From the NCBI RefSeq assembly GCF_020037025.1, contig NZ_JAIQLH010000145.1, positions 1-37,259 on the forward strand: 37,259 nucleotides of DNA. The letters are read 5' to 3'. Source of the stretch: Streptomyces huiliensis (GTDB lineage Bacteria; Actinomycetota; Actinomycetes; Streptomycetales; Streptomycetaceae). This document shows, piece by piece, positions 16,056 to 23,923 of this stretch (position 1 is its first letter; each line of letters starts with the position of its first letter). The notes below the pieces were generated by a model. That model was not told the origin of the DNA. It was given only the letters and a program-made list of their open reading frames with translations, and searched no databases. The translations under genes and the position numbers were made by a program.

Positions 16056-17462
16056 ATGAGCCCCGTCTCGCGCATCAGGAGCACCCCGGACGACCCGAAT
16101 GGAATTGTCCGCCAATACGCGGCGAACGCTCCCTTCCGCAGCGCGACGTCGGAAGAAATGGTCAACCACGACAATCCCTTCCGCCGCCCGGTCCGGCCGC
16201 ACGACCTCGGATTCCTCGACTACGGCGAGCCGCTGCCCGCCGCCGAGGCGCTGCGCCTGCGCGGCCTGCTCGGCCACCGCATGCTCCGTACCGTCTACGA
16301 CGCCGACCTCCTCTTCCTGCCCGCCGGCGGCGACGACCACCCCAGCCAGAAGGACGCCACCGCCTTCCGGAGCGCGGAGAACCGGATCCTCGGCCGGAAG
16401 GCGGCCGTGGTCCTGGAGGACCACCTCTTCTCCTGGCTGGACGAGGACCGCCCCGAGCCCGCCGGCACCGGCGTCGACGCCCTCGTCCGGTACGTCCAGG
16501 GCACCCTGGAGGAGCGGCTCGCCCGGCCCGGCCGGGCGCTGGAGGTCGCGGCGGGCTGCCGACACCCGCGCGAGGCGGCCCTGTTCTCCCTCGTCCAGCT
16601 GACGGCCACGCACCCCGCGGCGCTCGGCGCCGTCGGCCGCAACCTGCTCGGCGACTACGACGCCGCCCACCCCGCGCTGCGCGGGCTGCTCCTCGACGAC
16701 TACCGCGACCGCGCCGGCCGCGCCCCCCTCTACCGGCAGCTGCTGGCGGCGGCCGACCTGAGCGCCGAGCCGTACGCCTACTGGCAGTTCCTCCTCTCCT
16801 CGGCGCTCGGCACCGCCAACCACCTGCACCGGGTCGCGTACGACCACGAGCGGTTCGGCGAGTTCCTGGGCGCCTGGACCCACCACCGCCTGGACGAGGC
16901 GGCGACCGCCCCCGCCCGCGCCGGCCTGGTCCGCGAGGGCCTCGGCATCGAGCACCCCGCGTACTTCGCCGACGCTCCCCGCCCGTCCGCCGACGAGGTG
17001 GGCACGCTCGTCACCGCCCTGGTGGGCCCGCTCGCGGACCGGTACGGCGAGGAGGCCGTCACCGCCTTCCGCCGCGGCTTCGAGGACGCCCGCCGGCTCG
17101 CCGCCGTCCACGACGAGGACCTGGCCGTCCAACTCGACTGGGCCGACCGCCTCGACGAGTACCGGGTCAAGGCCGAGAAGCTCGACGCCCTCATCCGCGA
17201 GCGGAACATCGAGGTCGACCTGGAGACCTTCGTCGAGTCCCACGAGGAGACCTCCACCACCCACGTCCACGACGACCACAGGCTCGTCGTCGTCGAGGTC
17301 GGCCAGATGCACTTCTGGAACAACGTCAACCAGCAGATCCCCATGAACGAGGGCGACAAGCTGCTCATCCCGGCCGAGCGCCTGCACGGCTCGATGGTCC
17401 TCTCCGGCACCTGCACCTACCACCAGCCCGTCATCGCCGAGGGGCTGCTCGCCCAGGTCTGA
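16056..17462 (+). CDS. SznF-like protein: degenerate helical domain plus intact cupin
   Basis: 468 residues, ATG behind AAAGGGAA. It aligns over its length, from memory, with SznF, the N-nitrosourea-forming metalloenzyme of streptozotocin biosynthesis (471 residues): EEMVNHDNPFRRPVRP, LRTVYDADLLFLPAGG, GRNLLGDYD. The C-terminal cupin keeps the three iron ligands as His403, His405 (THVHDD) and His444 (RLHGS), with the same 2 and 39 spacing as SznF His407/409/448. In the central heme-oxygenase-like domain the diiron ligands seem lost: SznF Glu189, His311, Asp315 and His318 align with Ala189, Ala307, Ser311 and Glu314; Glu215 is Asp215. It therefore probably does cupin chemistry (oxidative rearrangement, N-N bond formation) on substrate hydroxylated elsewhere, perhaps by the YqcI-family enzyme. 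GrbD of graminine clusters is the closest known context. First gene of the right operon. Confidence 0.88.
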   Translation: MSPVSRIRSTPDDPNGIVRQYAANAPFRSATSEEMVNHDNPFRRPVRPHDLGFLDYGEPLPAAEALRLRGLLGHRMLRTVYDADLLFLPAGGDDHPSQKDATAFRSAENRILGRKAAVVLEDHLFSWLDEDRPEPAGTGVDALVRYVQGTLEERLARPGRALEVAAGCRHPREAALFSLVQLTATHPAALGAVGRNLLGDYDAAHPALRGLLLDDYRDRAGRAPLYRQLLAAADLSAEPYAYWQFLLSSALGTANHLHRVAYDHERFGEFLGAWTHHRLDEAATAPARAGLVREGLGIEHPAYFADAPRPSADEVGTLVTALVGPLADRYGEEAVTAFRRGFEDARRLAAVHDEDLAVQLDWADRLDEYRVKAEKLDALIRERNIEVDLETFVESHEETSTTHVHDDHRLVVVEVGQMHFWNNVNQQIPMNEGDKLLIPAERLHGSMVLSGTCTYHQPVIAEGLLAQV

Positions 17463-17510
17463 CGAGCCCTCAGACCGCCCGCCCCCACCGCCCGGCCACT
17501 GCTCGAAGGA

Positions 17511-17567
17511 CTTCCGGTGACACTTCCGGTGACAGAAGACTCGGTGACTGAAGACTCGGTGACTGAA
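17511..17567 (+). repeat. Nested tandem repeats over the mbtH start codon
   Basis: CTTCCGGTGACA occurs twice in tandem (17511-17522, 17523-17534). It runs into a 15-base unit, GTGACAGAAGACTCG then GTGACTGAAGACTCG (17529-17543, 17544-17558), with a partial third copy to 17567. Each unit brings an in-frame GTG. Confidence 0.9.
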
Positions 17568-17783
17568 AAACAGGGCGGCGACCGCTACCGCGTCGTCGTC
17601 AACGACGAGGAGCAGTACGCCCTCTGGCCGGCGGACCGCGACAACGCGCCCGGCTGGCGCGACGAGGGCACCACCGGCACCCGCGAGGACTGCCTGCGCC
17701 GCGTCGAGGAGGTCTGGACCGACATGCGCCCGGCGTCGCTGCGCCGGCGCATGGACGGCCCGGCGCCGGACGGGACGGTGTGA
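17517..17783 (+). CDS. MbtH-family NRPS accessory protein
   Basis: Small protein of 88 residues that binds and activates or stabilises NRPS adenylation domains. Signature: NDEEQYALWP, PGWRDEG and VEEVWTDMRPASLR, with all three conserved Trp positions present. The GTG at 17517 is six bases after GAAGGA, the best start; further in-frame GTGs at 17529, 17544 and 17559 arise from short tandem repeats, so the N-terminus reads VTEDS-VTEDS-VTE and may be of variable length. It overlaps the following PKS start by four bases. At least four adenylation domains in the window could depend on it. Confidence 0.96.
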   Translation: MTLPVTEDSVTEDSVTEKQGGDRYRVVVNDEEQYALWPADRDNAPGWRDEGTTGTREDCLRRVEEVWTDMRPASLRRRMDGPAPDGTV

Positions 17784-20700
17784 CGATGGCCCCGGACCCC
17801 ACTTCAGGGCCGGACCGCGACCGGATCGCCGTCATCGGCTTCGCCGGCCGCTACCCCGGCGCCGACTCCGCCGCCGCCTTCTGGGAGCTGCTCCGCGAAG
17901 GGCGCGAGGCGCACACCGAGTTCACCCCGGAGCGGCTGCGGGCCGCCGGCGTCCCCGATGACCTGCTCGACGACCCGCGGCTGGTCCGCCGCCGGCCGGT
18001 GGTGGACGGCGTCGAGGAGTTCGACGCCGCCTTCTTCGGCTACACCCCCCGCGAGGCCGAACTCCTCGACCCACAGCAGCGGTTGTTCCTGGAGTGCTCC
18101 TGGGAGGCCCTGGAATCGGCCGGCTGGGACCCCTCACGCTTCGACGGCGCCATCGGCGTCTACGGCGGCGGCGGACCCACCTCGTACTGGCAGCGCCACC
18201 TCGCCGCCGACCCCCGCTACCTCCGCGAAGTGGGGGACTTCCAGGCACTGCTGGGCAACGAGAAGGACTTCACGGCACCCCGCGTTTCGTACAAGCTCGA
18301 CCTGCGCGGCCCGAGCGTCAGCGTGCTCAGCGGCTGCTCCTCCTCCCTCGTCGCCGTCCACCTCGCCGCGCAGAGCCTGCTCGACGGCGAGTCCGACATG
18401 GCCCTGGCCGGCGGTGCCACCGTCTACTTCCCCCAGCACGCCGGCTACGTGCACACCCCCGGCGGCGTCAACTCGCCCGACGGACACTGCCGGGCGTTCG
18501 CCGCCGGAGCCGCCGGGACCGTGCCCGGCGACGGCGTCGGCGTGGTGCTCCTCAAGCGGCTGGAGGACGCGCTCGCCGACGGTGACCGGGTACACGGCGT
18601 CCTGCTGGGCACGGCCGTCAACAACGACGGCGCCCTCAAGGCCGGCTTCACCGCGCCCAGCGTGCGCGGGCAGGCCGACGTGATCACCGAGGCGCTGGCC
18701 GTCGCCGGCGCCGAGCCCGAGACCGTCTCGTACGTCGAGACCCACGGCACCGGCACCCCGCTCGGCGACGGCATCGAAGTCGCCGCCCTCACCGAGGCGT
18801 TCGGCACCGAGAAGCGCGGCTACTGCACCCTCGGCACCCTCAAGCCCAACATCGGGCACACCGACACCGCCGCCGGCGTCCTCGGGCTGATCAAGGTGCT
18901 CCTCGCGTTCCGCCACGAGGAGATCCCGCCGGCCCTGCACAGCGACGCCCCGCACCCCGACATCGACTTCCCCGCCACCCCCTTCCGTATCAGCCCCCGG
19001 GCCACTCCCTGGCCCCGGACCGGCGAACCCCGGCGGGCCGGCGTCAGCTCCTTCAGCGTCGGCGGGACCAACGCCCACGTCGTCCTGGAGGAGCCGCCCC
19101 CGGCACCCGAACCGGCCGGAGCCCCCGGCGGCCCCGAGCTCCTGACGCTCTCCGCCCGGACCCCCACCGCCCTCCAGCGCTCCGCCGAGGCCCTGGCCGA
19201 GGTGCTGCGCGCCGACGACGCCCCCGCCCTCGCGGACGCCGCCCACACCCTGCGCGCCGGCCGCCGGGCCTTCCCGCACCGCATGACCGTCGTCGCCCGC
19301 GACCGGAACGACGCGGCGGCGGCCCTCGACGGCACCGGCATCACCCCCGTCACCGTCGGCCACGCCGACCCGGCCGCGCCCGACCCCGCCCTCGCATTCC
19401 TCTTCCCCGGGCAGGGCAGCCAGCGCGTCGGCATGGGCCGCGGCCTGTACGCCACCGAGCCCGCCTACCGGGCCGTCGTCGACGAGTGCGCCGAGACCCT
19501 CACGCCACTGCTCGGCGAGGACCTCCGCGCCGTGCTGTTCCCCGCCGCCGACCCGGAGGGCGCCGCCGAGCGCCTGACCAGGACCCGGCTCGCCCAGCCC
19601 GCCCTCTTCGTCACCCAGTACGCGCTCGCCCGGCTGCTGGAGACGTGGGGCGTGCGCCCGGCGGCCATGCTGGGCCACAGCATCGGCGAGTTCACCGCCG
19701 CCTGCCTGGCCGGCGTGCTGACCCTGCCCGACGCCCTCCGCGTCGTGGCCCGCCGCGGCGAACTCGTCGACCGCTGCGCCCCCGGCGCCATGGCCGCCGT
19801 GCCGCTCCCCGCGGACCGCGTCCGCGAACTCATCGCCCCGGACCGGGTGTTGACCGTCGCCGTCGTCAACGCGGCCGACCAGACCGTCGTCTCCGGCCCG
19901 GCGGACGCCATACAGGAGTTCGTGGGACGGCTGACCGCCGACGGGACCGACGCCCGGACCCTGCACACCTCGCACGCCTTCCACTCCCCGGCGATGGACC
20001 CGGCCGTCGCCGAGTTCACCGCCACCGTCGCCGGCGTACGGCTCAACCCGCCCGCCGTCCCGTTCCTCTCCTGCGTGACCGGCACCTGGATCACCCCGGA
20101 GCAGGCCACCGACCCCGGCTACTGGGGCCGCCAGCTGCGCGAACCCGTCCTCTTCGCCAACGCCCTGCGGACCCTGCGCGAGGAGCCGGGCGGCCTGCCG
20201 CTGGAGGTGGGGGCCGGCAACACCCTGCGGACCCTGGCCTCCCGTGACGCCCGCCCCGGACAGGCCCCCGTCATCCCCACCCTCGGCACGCACCACGACG
20301 CCCCCGACGCCGCGCCCGTCCTGGAGGCCCTCGGCCGGCTGTGGACCCGCGGCGTGCCCGTCGCGGCGCCCGACGCCGGCGCGGGCCCCCGCCGCCGGGT
20401 GCCGCTGCCCACGTACCCCTTCGAACGGCAGCGCTACTTCGTCGACCCCCCGGCGGCGCCGGCCGCCGTACCGGCCGCCCCCGCGCCGGAGCCGTCGGCC
20501 GAGGCCGCGCCGGCGGCGGAGGAGGCGCCCGTGCTCACCGGGTACGCCCGCCCCGACCTGCCCACCCCCTACACCGCGCCCCGCACGCCCCTGGAGGAGA
20601 CGGTCGCCGGTGTCTGGCAGGAGGTCATGGGCGTCACCCCGGTCGGCGCGCACGACAACTTCTTCGACCTCGGCGGGCACTCCCTGATGGCAGCCCAGGT

Positions 20701-20863
20701 CGTGGCCCGGCTACAGGCCGTCCTGCCGGTCACCCTCACCGTGACCGACCTGCTCGCGGAGACCCAGACGGTGGCCGGCACGGCCGCGACCGTCGAACGG
20801 CGGCTGCACGAGAAGCTCGCCGCCATGTCGGACGACGACGCCGCCCGGCTCCTGTCGGAATAG
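17780..20863 (+). CDS. Type I PKS module, KS-AT-ACP
   Basis: 1027 residues. The GTG start overlaps the mbtH stop (GTGA); an ATG two codons on (17786) is the alternative. KS: DPQQRLFLECSWEALE, active Cys186 in SGCSSS, ETHGTGTP and NIGHTDTAAG. AT: FLFPGQGSQRVGMG, Ser634 in GHSIGE and the HAFHS motif typical of malonyl-CoA specificity. ACP: Ser968 in LGGHS. There is no reductive or methyltransferase domain, so it should add an unreduced malonyl-derived ketide. The tail KLAAMSDDDAARLLSE resembles the short linear docking motif that pairs with beta-hairpin docking domains, and the next protein begins with LSATKQRLLEKWLAG, like such a domain. I infer direct hand-off to the C-T-TR protein. Confidence 0.95.
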   Translation: MTMAPDPTSGPDRDRIAVIGFAGRYPGADSAAAFWELLREGREAHTEFTPERLRAAGVPDDLLDDPRLVRRRPVVDGVEEFDAAFFGYTPREAELLDPQQRLFLECSWEALESAGWDPSRFDGAIGVYGGGGPTSYWQRHLAADPRYLREVGDFQALLGNEKDFTAPRVSYKLDLRGPSVSVLSGCSSSLVAVHLAAQSLLDGESDMALAGGATVYFPQHAGYVHTPGGVNSPDGHCRAFAAGAAGTVPGDGVGVVLLKRLEDALADGDRVHGVLLGTAVNNDGALKAGFTAPSVRGQADVITEALAVAGAEPETVSYVETHGTGTPLGDGIEVAALTEAFGTEKRGYCTLGTLKPNIGHTDTAAGVLGLIKVLLAFRHEEIPPALHSDAPHPDIDFPATPFRISPRATPWPRTGEPRRAGVSSFSVGGTNAHVVLEEPPPAPEPAGAPGGPELLTLSARTPTALQRSAEALAEVLRADDAPALADAAHTLRAGRRAFPHRMTVVARDRNDAAAALDGTGITPVTVGHADPAAPDPALAFLFPGQGSQRVGMGRGLYATEPAYRAVVDECAETLTPLLGEDLRAVLFPAADPEGAAERLTRTRLAQPALFVTQYALARLLETWGVRPAAMLGHSIGEFTAACLAGVLTLPDALRVVARRGELVDRCAPGAMAAVPLPADRVRELIAPDRVLTVAVVNAADQTVVSGPADAIQEFVGRLTADGTDARTLHTSHAFHSPAMDPAVAEFTATVAGVRLNPPAVPFLSCVTGTWITPEQATDPGYWGRQLREPVLFANALRTLREEPGGLPLEVGAGNTLRTLASRDARPGQAPVIPTLGTHHDAPDAAPVLEALGRLWTRGVPVAAPDAGAGPRRRVPLPTYPFERQRYFVDPPAAPAAVPAAPAPEPSAEAAPAAEEAPVLTGYARPDLPTPYTAPRTPLEETVAGVWQEVMGVTPVGAHDNFFDLGGHSLMAAQVVARLQAVLPVTLTVTDLLAETQTVAGTAATVERRLHEKLAAMSDDDAARLLSE

Positions 20864-20899
20864 CGGACGACGCGGTACCTAGCGGAGGTTGACGCTCAC

Positions 20900-23800
20900 A
20901 TGGCCCCACCCGGCCCCCTCGCCGACGACGCGGCGAAGCTGTCCGCGACCAAGCAGCGCCTGCTGGAGAAGTGGCTGGCCGGCGGCGGCCGGACGGCCGG
21001 CCCCACCGTCCCCCGCCGCGCCCGGCCGGACTGCGCCGTGCTGTCGTTCGCCCAGGAACGCCTCTGGTTCCTGGCCCAGTTGCACCCCGGCAACCCGTAC
21101 CACAACATGGTCGAGGCCATCCGGCTGCGCGGGCCCCTCGACCGGGACGCCCTGCGCCGCTCCCTGGAGCACCTGATGGACCGGCACGAGGCCCTGCGTA
21201 CGGTCTTCGACGTCCACGACGGCGAACCGCGGCAGCTCTTCCCGGCCCGGCAGCCGCTCGCCCTCGCCGAGGGCGCGCCGCCCGCGCCCGGCGAGGACCT
21301 GGCGGAGCGGCTGCGCCAGGTGTCCCAGCGGCCGTTCGACCTGACCCGCGGGCCCCTGATCCGTTTCGACCTCACGCCGCTGGGACCGGACGAGCACGTC
21401 CTGATGGTGACGATGCACCACCTCGTCGGCGACGGCATGTCCATGGGCATCCTCTTCCGTGAGCTCTACGCCTGCTACGAGGCCGCCGCCGCGGGCCGCC
21501 CGTTCCCGGCGCTGGCCGAACAGCCTGTCACCTACGGCGACTTCGCCGAGTGGCAGCGCGGCCTGCTGCGCGGCCCGGAGCTGGAGCGGCGGCTCGCCCA
21601 CTGGCGGGACGTCCTCCGCGAGCCGCTGCCGAACCTCGACCGGCTCGCCGACCGGCCGCGCCGCGGCGCCACCAGCCTCCAGGCCGTCAGCCGGGCGTTC
21701 CGGCTCTCCGCCGAGGTCTCCGACGGGCTCCGCACGCTCGCCCGCGAGCACCAGGCGACGCTGTTCATGGTCCTGCTGGCCGGTTTCAAGACCCTGATGC
21801 ACCGGCGTACCGGCGGCACCGACATCGTCACCGGTTCCGTCGTGCACGGCCGCGACCTGCCCGAGACCGAGCACCTCGTCGGCTTCTTCGCCAACACCCT
21901 CGCCCTGCGCGCCGACCTGTCCGGCGACCCCTCGTTCACCGACGTCCTGGACCGGGTGCGGCGGATGTGCCTGGAGGCGTACGCCCACCGCGACACCCCC
22001 ATCGAGGTGCTGGCGGCCGAGCTCCGCCCGGGCCGCAACCACGGCGACAACCCGCTGTTCCAGGCGGCCGTGGTGGAGGAGAACGTGGCCGGCACGGCGC
22101 GGATGGGCGACCTGGAGGTGGGCGCCTTCGACTTCGGCCTGGACACCTCGGAGTTCGACCTGGTGCTGCACTACTGGGAGACGGACGGACGCGTCGAGGG
22201 CGGCGTCCGGGCGAGCGCCGACCTGTTCGACCCGGAGTCGGTGGACCGGTTCACGGCCGAGCTGGAGGCCCTGTTCGCCGCCGTCCTCGCCGACCCCGGC
22301 CGCCCGGTCTCCGCGCTGCCGCTGCCCGCCGCCCCGGCCCCCGCCGCCGTCCCCGAGCCGGAGCCCGTGGCCGCGACGGAGACGGCGTCCGGCGGGACGT
22401 CGGACCTCACCCCCACCGAGCGCGAGGTGGCCGCCGTCTGGCGGGAGGTCCTGGGCCTCCGCGAGATCGACCCCGACGAGGACTTCTTCGAGGCCGGCGG
22501 GCACTCCCTGCGCGCCGTCCGGGTCCTGCTCCGGCTGCGCGAACGGCTGGGCGTGGACCTGCCGGTGCAGGTCTTCTTCGAGGCCCGGACGGTCTCGGCG
22601 CTGGCCGCCGTCTTCGACCGGGCCCGCAACGCGGGCGCCGAGCCGGCGGAGGACTCCCAGGACGCCGCGGCCCTGACCGCCGACGCCATCCTCGACCCCG
22701 ACATCACCTGCGCGGACAGCGCCCCGCACGACCCCCGCCGCACGGCCGGCCCCGAGCACGTCCTGCTCACCGGCGCCACGAGCTTCCTCGGCGCCCACCT
22801 CCTCGCCCGGCTGCTGGACCGCACCACCGCCCGCGTCCACTGCCTCGTCGAGGCCGACGACCCGGCCGAGGCCGCCGACGCCCTGGAACGAGCCCTGGCC
22901 CGGTACGGCGTCACCGTCCCGTGGGAGCGGATCACGCCCCTCCCCGGCAGCCTCCGCGAACCCCGGCTCGGCCTGTCGCCCATCGCCTTCGCCCGGCTCG
23001 CCGCCACGGTCGACGTCATCCACCACGCCGGCTGCGACGCCCATCTCGCGATGCCGTACGCGGAGTTGCGAGCGGCCAACGTCGGCGGCACCACCGAGGT
23101 ACTGCGGCTGGCCGCCCGCGACCGGGTCAAGGCCGTGCACTACGTCTCGTCCCCGGGCGTCCTCTTCGACCGCGACGCCGCGCCGGGCGGCCCGCTGGCC
23201 CCGGACGGCCGGGTGCCGGCCGACCGCGTCCTCCCGTCAGGCTACGTCCGCACCCGTTGGGCCGCCGAGGAGCTCGTCGACGCGGCCCGCGCCCGCGGCG
23301 TCCCCGTCTCCGTCTACCGGCCCGGCCGGCTCGGCGGCGACTCCACGACCGGCGTCGGCGACCCCGACTCCGCCTTCGGCCGGTTCCTCGGCGCCTGTAT
23401 CCGGCTCGGCGCCGTACCCGCCTACGGGCCGGACGCCGACTTCGACCTCGCCCCCGTCGACTACGCCGCCGCAGCGCTCGTGCAACTGGCTCTGAAAGCG
23501 GACGCGTTGGGCGGTACCTATCACCTCGCCCACCCGGTGCGCACCCGGTTCGCGGCCGTCGTCGAGCGGCTGCGCGCCGCCGGGCACGCGTTGACGGAGA
23601 CCGACCCGGAGGAGTGGTCGCGCGCGGTGGCGGCCGACGTCCTGGAACCGGGCGTCGACGGCGATGAGTCCGTCGCCTCGGTGGCCGCCCTGGCCGGCGC
23701 CTCCCGGGGCATGCCCGGCTTCGGCAGCCTCCGCCTGGACGTCGCCGGCACCCTCCGCGCGCTCGCCGGCGCCGTCCCCTGCCCGCCCATGGACGGACCG

Positions 23801-23923
23801 CCGCTGGACCGCTACCTCGACCACCTCGCCGGCGCGGACCCGCTGCCGTCGCCCGCCGGCTCCCGCACGGACCCGCTGCCGCCCGCCGGCTCCCGCACCC
23901 CCGGAACGGAGATCGCCATATGA
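20900..23923 (+). CDS. NRPS terminal module lacking an A domain: C-T-thioester reductase
   Basis: 1007 residues, ATG start 36 bases after the PKS, with GGAGG eleven bases upstream. An N-terminal docking-like stretch, then a C domain with HHLVGDG (His173, His174, Asp178), a T domain with Ser536 in AGGHS, and a thioester-reductase Rossmann domain from about 615 (GATSFLG at 625-631). There is no A domain; the T domain must be charged in trans, most simply by the stand-alone A protein two genes on. The reductase would release the chain as aldehyde or alcohol. Its catalytic YxxxK reads Tyr782-V-R-T-Arg786, so the lysine is replaced by arginine. The tail holds an in-frame 33/30-base duplication (DPLPSPAGSRT / DPLPPAGSRT). 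Its stop overlaps the next start (ATGA). Confidence 0.94.
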   Translation: MAPPGPLADDAAKLSATKQRLLEKWLAGGGRTAGPTVPRRARPDCAVLSFAQERLWFLAQLHPGNPYHNMVEAIRLRGPLDRDALRRSLEHLMDRHEALRTVFDVHDGEPRQLFPARQPLALAEGAPPAPGEDLAERLRQVSQRPFDLTRGPLIRFDLTPLGPDEHVLMVTMHHLVGDGMSMGILFRELYACYEAAAAGRPFPALAEQPVTYGDFAEWQRGLLRGPELERRLAHWRDVLREPLPNLDRLADRPRRGATSLQAVSRAFRLSAEVSDGLRTLAREHQATLFMVLLAGFKTLMHRRTGGTDIVTGSVVHGRDLPETEHLVGFFANTLALRADLSGDPSFTDVLDRVRRMCLEAYAHRDTPIEVLAAELRPGRNHGDNPLFQAAVVEENVAGTARMGDLEVGAFDFGLDTSEFDLVLHYWETDGRVEGGVRASADLFDPESVDRFTAELEALFAAVLADPGRPVSALPLPAAPAPAAVPEPEPVAATETASGGTSDLTPTEREVAAVWREVLGLREIDPDEDFFEAGGHSLRAVRVLLRLRERLGVDLPVQVFFEARTVSALAAVFDRARNAGAEPAEDSQDAAALTADAILDPDITCADSAPHDPRRTAGPEHVLLTGATSFLGAHLLARLLDRTTARVHCLVEADDPAEAADALERALARYGVTVPWERITPLPGSLREPRLGLSPIAFARLAATVDVIHHAGCDAHLAMPYAELRAANVGGTTEVLRLAARDRVKAVHYVSSPGVLFDRDAAPGGPLAPDGRVPADRVLPSGYVRTRWAAEELVDAARARGVPVSVYRPGRLGGDSTTGVGDPDSAFGRFLGACIRLGAVPAYGPDADFDLAPVDYAAAALVQLALKADALGGTYHLAHPVRTRFAAVVERLRAAGHALTETDPEEWSRAVAADVLEPGVDGDESVASVAALAGASRGMPGFGSLRLDVAGTLRALAGAVPCPPMDGPPLDRYLDHLAGADPLPSPAGSRTDPLPPAGSRTPGTEIAI
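23837..23899 (+). repeat. Duplicated segment in the C-terminus of the C-T-TR protein
   Basis: GACCCGCTGCCG(TCG)CCCGCCGGC with its following bases is present twice, 23837-23869 and 23870-23899, the second copy lacking one TCG codon. It lies past the reductase fold and is probably neutral slippage. Confidence 0.8.

Noticed and set aside
16056..17462. Assigning full SznF N-nitrosourea synthase activity
   Set aside because: Most diiron ligands of the helical domain appear substituted, and the genomic context differs from streptozotocin biosynthesis.
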